Shown in pieces: positions 59,823-64,000 of a DNA stretch of 64,000 nt (positions within the stretch are counted from its first letter, which is position 1; every line of letters begins with the position of its first letter). The stretch is from Latrodectus hesperus. Taxonomy: Eukaryota > Arthropoda > Arachnida > Araneae > Theridiidae. Position numbers and translations under genes: made by a program. Where the stretch lies: the NCBI GenBank assembly GCA_037975125.1, contig CM075853.1, positions 33,905,113-33,969,112 on the forward strand, read 5' to 3'. The notes under the pieces are model-generated. The model was not told where the DNA came from, ran no database searches, and saw only the letters and a list, made by a program, of their open reading frames with translations.

Positions 59823-60583
59823 CACCTTTCATTATAAGAAAATATACATCAATGCGCTCATCTTTAAGTTCTCATGAACCATTAAGTGCAACTTAGCGCT
59901 TTCTGACAAACGGTATTAATTAAAGAGCCCCATTAGTACATCAAAAAGTTTATCTATCGAGTATTAATTATTTATTAGTAGATATAAAATAAATTATTAA
60001 TTTGTTATCTATTATCCAAGTATTCTTTGATTTTATAATATTTTCTTAAATGATTTTTAAATAAAAGGAAAACAAATTAACATTTACCAAATGATAAATA
60101 ATAACTGAAATGTATTTAATTTCATTTTCGCTTAAAGGTGAATAATTTTCTTTTGTTATTATTAATCAATTTATTACTTTTAATTACCTAATTTTATTAT
60201 TGTTCAATTGTATAAAGAATATTTAAAGAAAACAACAGAATAATCGCAAATAATACCTTTATATTATTGTTTGAACTATTCCAAGAAATCGCAAGAAATA
60301 GTTTAATTCATATTTAAAAATATAGAAAATTAAAATTTTAAAATTTTCATTTTGAAGATTTGTAAGCATTCTGAAATTAAAAAAATATTGTTTTCTAATA
60401 AAGCTTATTATAAAATTTCGTAGTTAAATTTTACGTTAAGTGTGTAATTATATATATTCATTCAGATAGAGAATAAATTTACAAAATAAATTATTTAACT
60501 TATTTCATCACCATTCTCAACAAAACTTGTGTCCAAATTCGTGGAATTGCAGTTTCGTCCAGAAATGATATATATTCAAAGTA

Positions 60584-60859
60584 TCATAATGTCGGCAGAC
60601 ATATGCATCCACCATGCTTACACCACTTTTTTTCGTTTAATTGATTTTCTCTTTTATAGGTTCTACGGAGGGAATTAGTTTTTTCCTTTACTTCGTTAAT
60701 TGAAGCCTTTTCATCTATCTTTTTGTATATTTCTAATAATTTTTCATAAGCTAAAACTTTTTTTATTTTATTTGTGTAATCGACACTCATTATTTGCCAC
60801 AAAAAAGGCTCATCTTTATAGATTTCAATAAATTCCTGCAATATTTGCTTCATGGACAT
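60584..60859 (-). CDS. MADF-domain DNA-binding protein of the Harbinger element
   Basis: The open frame runs from 61057 to 60584 on the minus strand (157 codons). The first 66 codons are translated terminal repeat and leader, so the likely start is Met67 at 60859 (MSMKQILQEF). From there, EFIEIYKDEPFLWQIMSVDY is followed by TNKIKKVLAYEKLLEIYKKI, DEKASINEVKEKTNSLRRTY and KRE. This is a MADF (Adf-1-type Myb/SANT-like) domain, with the conserved Trp of the LW motif, the Y(T/S)N(R/K) turn, the AYEKL helix and the NSLRxxYxRE recognition helix. In Harbinger elements this second protein binds DNA and helps the transposase reach the nucleus and the inverted repeats. The frame stops soon after the domain (ICLPTL), so a C-terminal part is probably missing or in a later exon. 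It is the most intact coding unit in the window, but expression is unproven. Confidence 0.75.
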   Translation of the reverse strand: MSMKQILQEFIEIYKDEPFLWQIMSVDYTNKIKKVLAYEKLLEIYKKIDEKASINEVKEKTNSLRRTYKRENQLNEKKWCKHGGCICLPTL

Positions 60860-61089
60860 TTTTAAAAAGGAATCAAATATTAATTTTCCCAAGTATCGCC
60901 AAGAAATAGTTTGCAACCCTGCAAAACAGACACGCGACAACGGGAAGCAATTGCTTACTTCCTGTGTTGGAAGAAAAATCAGACCTTGTTTGAAATTTCT
61001 TGAACCTGTCCAACTTCCCCACACACGGTACAACTTGTTCACGTCCAACAAATCCATAAGAAAAATCCTATCGTGTGTGGCGGGCTTAA

Positions 61090-62560
61090 AATAAAAAACT
61101 TCAAGGAAAACTGTATTAATAAATAAAATTTTGTCTCGTGTGTATTTTTCAATAAAACATCAAATTATATAACAAAGTTATAATATAGTTATAAAATTTT
61201 GTTAAGTAAGGTTCTTCGAGGTTAAGTAAATGGAAAATAGTTACTATTTACCTCTTTTGGTTGTTCTTTTGTGGATATTGTATATTTATACCTTGTGTAT
61301 CATAACATTATTTTAACTAAAGTATTATTTAATTCTATAAACATTTATTCGTTAAGTCTATAACAATAAAATGAGCGTGTATGAAAATAGTTAACCGTTT
61401 ATGCTTGATTTCTGAAAATAAAATATATTAAAGTATTAATCATTCACAAAATGTAGGAGAGGAATTTATTCGTAATTTACACTAAGTAAAGTCAATGCAG
61501 AAATTACAACACAAATGACGATAAATTGCTTGTGCTTTCTTAATAAAAAATTAATAATATTTTATTAAAATTATGAGCAACCAAGTATTGAGGAAATAAT
61601 GGAGTTACAAATCTGTCGTTAAATTTATAACTCTGCGAAACCTGGTAATAAATTTTTTGTACAATTTCCAATTTGAAAACATTTTTTATTAATGAGCTTC
61701 ATTATAAATTTATACCAAATTTTATATTTTTGCTGACTAATAAATCTATTGTCTACACATTTTTTGTATGAAAATTTACATAAATTTTAACTTTATAACC
61801 AATTGTAAGGATAATATACACATATATATATATATGGAAAACCCGACTTTCAAAATCGATATTATGTTGTTAATGGATGTTGAATATATTTACTTTGGTT
61901 ATTGATTATATCATTTTAAAGAAACAGTATCATGTACAACTTTTTTTCATTTTGGCAATTAAATTACAACCTTTGCTGTGTCTGTTAAATTCTGAATTCC
62001 ATTTTGTATGGAAGGCTTTGCAATGCTTATTGCAATATAAATTTTAATAATAAAGCATTTCATATTTTTATATTAAATTTTTTAAATTATATTTATTATA
62101 TTTTAATTATTTATTTAACCTGTATTACTTTTACTCCATTTTTAAAGCTGCAAATTAAAAAAAAATGTTTAAGGCCATTTTTGCACTATGCATATGTAAT
62201 TTGGGTATTTAATCTATTTATTGAACAACATTTTACTGCATGTTTTCAATAAATGTTACTTAAACTGCTTGAACATCTACGTTTGATCGTATATTTATTT
62301 GCTTGGAACATTAAAGATTTATAACACAATGTGATTTTTTTAAAAATTGTTTCCCTACATTGCATTTTCTTTTCAGTCTTACAAAGCCAATCGATTTCAC
62401 AATTATTTTTGAAATATCATGGAAGCGTAGGTAAATCAGTATCTCAGTGAAATAAAAAATACTATTTTTCAAGATCATTGAATTTACTTTCAATTTCCTT
62501 TCAAACCAAATCAAACAGAAATTGATCGAAAGAATTCCAGGTTTAAGAAAAGAATCATTG
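61090..62560. other. AT-rich non-coding stretch
   Basis: Nothing recognised. The small frames at 62004-62252 and 62311-62514 look random. Confidence 0.55.
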
Positions 62561-62840
62561 TCTTCCTAACGCCTACCAAAGACTTTTGTAAAGTGCCCAC
62601 AGCAGAGTTTTACTGATGGAAAATGCGAAAATAGTTCTGGAAATGACAGCCTTTTATGGGAACTCTCTGTGAAGTGAATTTCTATTAATGTCCTTTGCTT
62701 TTCTTTTGAAATTCTTGCATTAATATCGCCACAGGACATGGAATGTGAGGTGCTCCAGTGATTTAATCTGGTGTTATGTAAGTCACCGGGAGGCATGGAT
62801 ACTTCTTTGGAAGATTTCACTCTTAAGAGCTGTGAAATAT
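62561..62840. other. Less AT-rich patch with an 84-codon minus frame, unidentified
   Basis: Composition is more balanced than around it (GTGCCCACAGCAGAG, CACCGGGAGGCATGG). The minus strand holds an open frame at 62820-62566 with dispersed Ser, His and Arg and a CCGHF near its end. I recognise no family. It could be an exon, a transposon scrap or chance. Confidence 0.25.
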
Positions 62841-62881
62841 CTGTTCAAAAGTGCAATTTGTTTTAAAAAGATTTAAATGAA

Positions 62882-63020
<139 letters not shown>

Positions 63021-64000
63021 CTTATGTATGTATATATATAACATACCTCTTTTTAATTTTTCAAGAATCAATTTATGTTTCATAAAGCAACTTGAGGTTA
63101 GACAAGTAAATTTACTTTAATTACTATTTTAGCCATTAAATCAATTCAAACTGTTTGCAAAAGATGAATATCAAGTTGTAGCAAATTAGTAACAGAACAA
63201 AGAAATATTTGCACAAAACTTACTATCACAAACTGGCTTTATTTATTAGGCATACTTATGATAACAAAATTTGTTAAATACTTATAATGTTTCCATAAGT
63301 CCGTTTTTAAAAAAATTGGATGTCATTTAATTAAAAAATGCAAAAAGTGTAATTAAGTGATTTCATAGTAAGAATTTCTTGAAATTTTAAAATATTTTTG
63401 AGAAACATATCGTGCAGTCTGAACAATCCTTTTGAATAAATTTATGGTTTTACGCTAGACAAAGCAAAGTACTTCACTTTATTATACTTTACTTTTAATT
63501 TAGATTCAGCATTTATTTCTTTTTTTTCCGTTTTCATTTCATTAATGTTAATCAAAATTATATATAAAAGAAGAGATATTTTTCTCTGAAGCTTGAATAC
63601 TGAACTGTAATCCGAATCGGCAATGTTTGGCTATTTGTCCAACAGTTTGTTGGTTTGAATCAGGAAGGGCTGTTTGTAATATTTCAAAATCTACTTTTAA
63701 CATTAAGCATAATTAGCTATTGTGGGCAAAAATGTGATTTTAAAAATCGAATGAAACTAATTATTAATGTTTAATAACATAAGATTCGCACAATATCAAG
63801 ATTTGCAAGATATTAACGATACATATAATTAAAATTTAGATATTTTTCACGAAATTATATCCTTTATTCATATAAGATACTTGATTTAATCTCGATTCAT
63901 ACTGAAATAAAAATATTTAATTACTAGTAAAATTAATTTTAAGTTTCCTTTTAATTTTACAATAAAAACACATGAAAAAAGCATGTAGATAGATATGTAA
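63021..64000. other. AT-rich non-coding stretch
   Basis: Nothing recognised to the end of the window. Confidence 0.6.

Larger units (their letters stand above)
59240..61085. mobile_element. PIF/Harbinger DNA transposon, ~1.85 kb, decayed
   Basis: The first 29 bp, beginning GCCCGCCACACACGATAGGA at 59240, are repeated exactly in inverse orientation ending at 61085. Similarity continues about 10 bp further after a small gap (ATTTGTTG). Inside, the plus strand has the N-terminal exon of a Harbinger-like transposase near the left end. The minus strand has a MADF-domain protein reading inward from the right end. Two convergent genes, nuclease and Myb/SANT-like DNA-binding partner, are the hallmark of this superfamily. 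The middle (about 59830-60560) is AT-rich and unreadable, so most of the transposase, including its DDE core, is missing. The 3-bp flanks do not match clearly (Harbinger usually duplicates TWA). The identical 29-bp ends imply fairly recent activity, perhaps with enzyme supplied in trans. Confidence 0.85.

Noticed and set aside
60860..61057. N-terminal 66 codons of the MADF frame as real protein
   Set aside because: They are translated terminal inverted repeat and leader. The domain starts right after the internal Met at 60859.
60852..61094. 80-codon plus-strand frame
   Set aside because: Antisense of the Harbinger right end and leader.

Overview
This window looks like intergenic or intronic DNA from a very AT-rich arthropod genome. 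A chelicerate, probably a spider, is the best guess. That guess rests on long (TA)n arrays, tRNA-derived SINEs, a LINE with an RNase H domain and a C-terminal CxxC...HxxxC motif, and many decayed Tc1/mariner copies. It is inference from repeat content only. I find no convincing intact host gene, rRNA, functional tRNA or CRISPR array. Every recognisable protein-coding signal is a transposable-element remnant, and nearly all are broken.

Layout. 1-420: minus-strand RNase H domain of a non-LTR retrotransposon. 601-749: a 79-bp tandem duplication. 4154-4532: the longest (TA)n tract. 9524-9834: a tRNA-derived SINE. 11513-12000: a mariner remnant with an internal deletion. 16301-17420: short repeats, a CG tract and the 5' half of a Tc1 transposase cut off by a (TA)n array. 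22511-22712: a degenerate ~99-bp tandem repeat. 24200-24900: a Tc1 copy containing an inverted duplication with a 58-bp near-perfect palindrome at its centre. 25805-26909 and 35404-36474: a dispersed ~1.1 kb direct duplication of unknown identity; the second copy is flanked by ~176-bp direct repeats. 29274-30013: a minus-strand composite of tRNA-like head plus LINE 3' end, flanked by a 10-bp direct repeat. 30033-30260: a MITE-like element. 30794-32040: a Tc1 element with both ends and TA flanks, minus strand. 33241-34784: the best preserved Tc1 element, plus strand, with a DD34E triad. 39700-40237: a second member of the 30794-32040 family in opposite orientation. 42966-44070: another minus-strand Tc1 remnant. 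56681-56815: a SINE fragment. 59240-61085: a PIF/Harbinger element with matched terminal inverted repeats, the first exon of its transposase on the plus strand, a MADF-domain protein on the minus strand and a perfect 42-bp palindrome. Eleven long (TA)n arrays are scattered throughout.

Functionally, the genes here are or were mobilisation machinery. LINE fragments supply reverse-transcription ends used by SINEs, Tc1/mariner and Harbinger fragments encode cut-and-paste transposases, and the Harbinger element carries a separate DNA-binding partner. I infer that the window is a graveyard of element insertions in non-coding DNA. No single undescribed system is proven. The strongest candidates for novelty are the tRNA-LINE composite, the palindrome-bearing Tc1 copy, the Harbinger element and the unidentified ~1.1 kb repeat.
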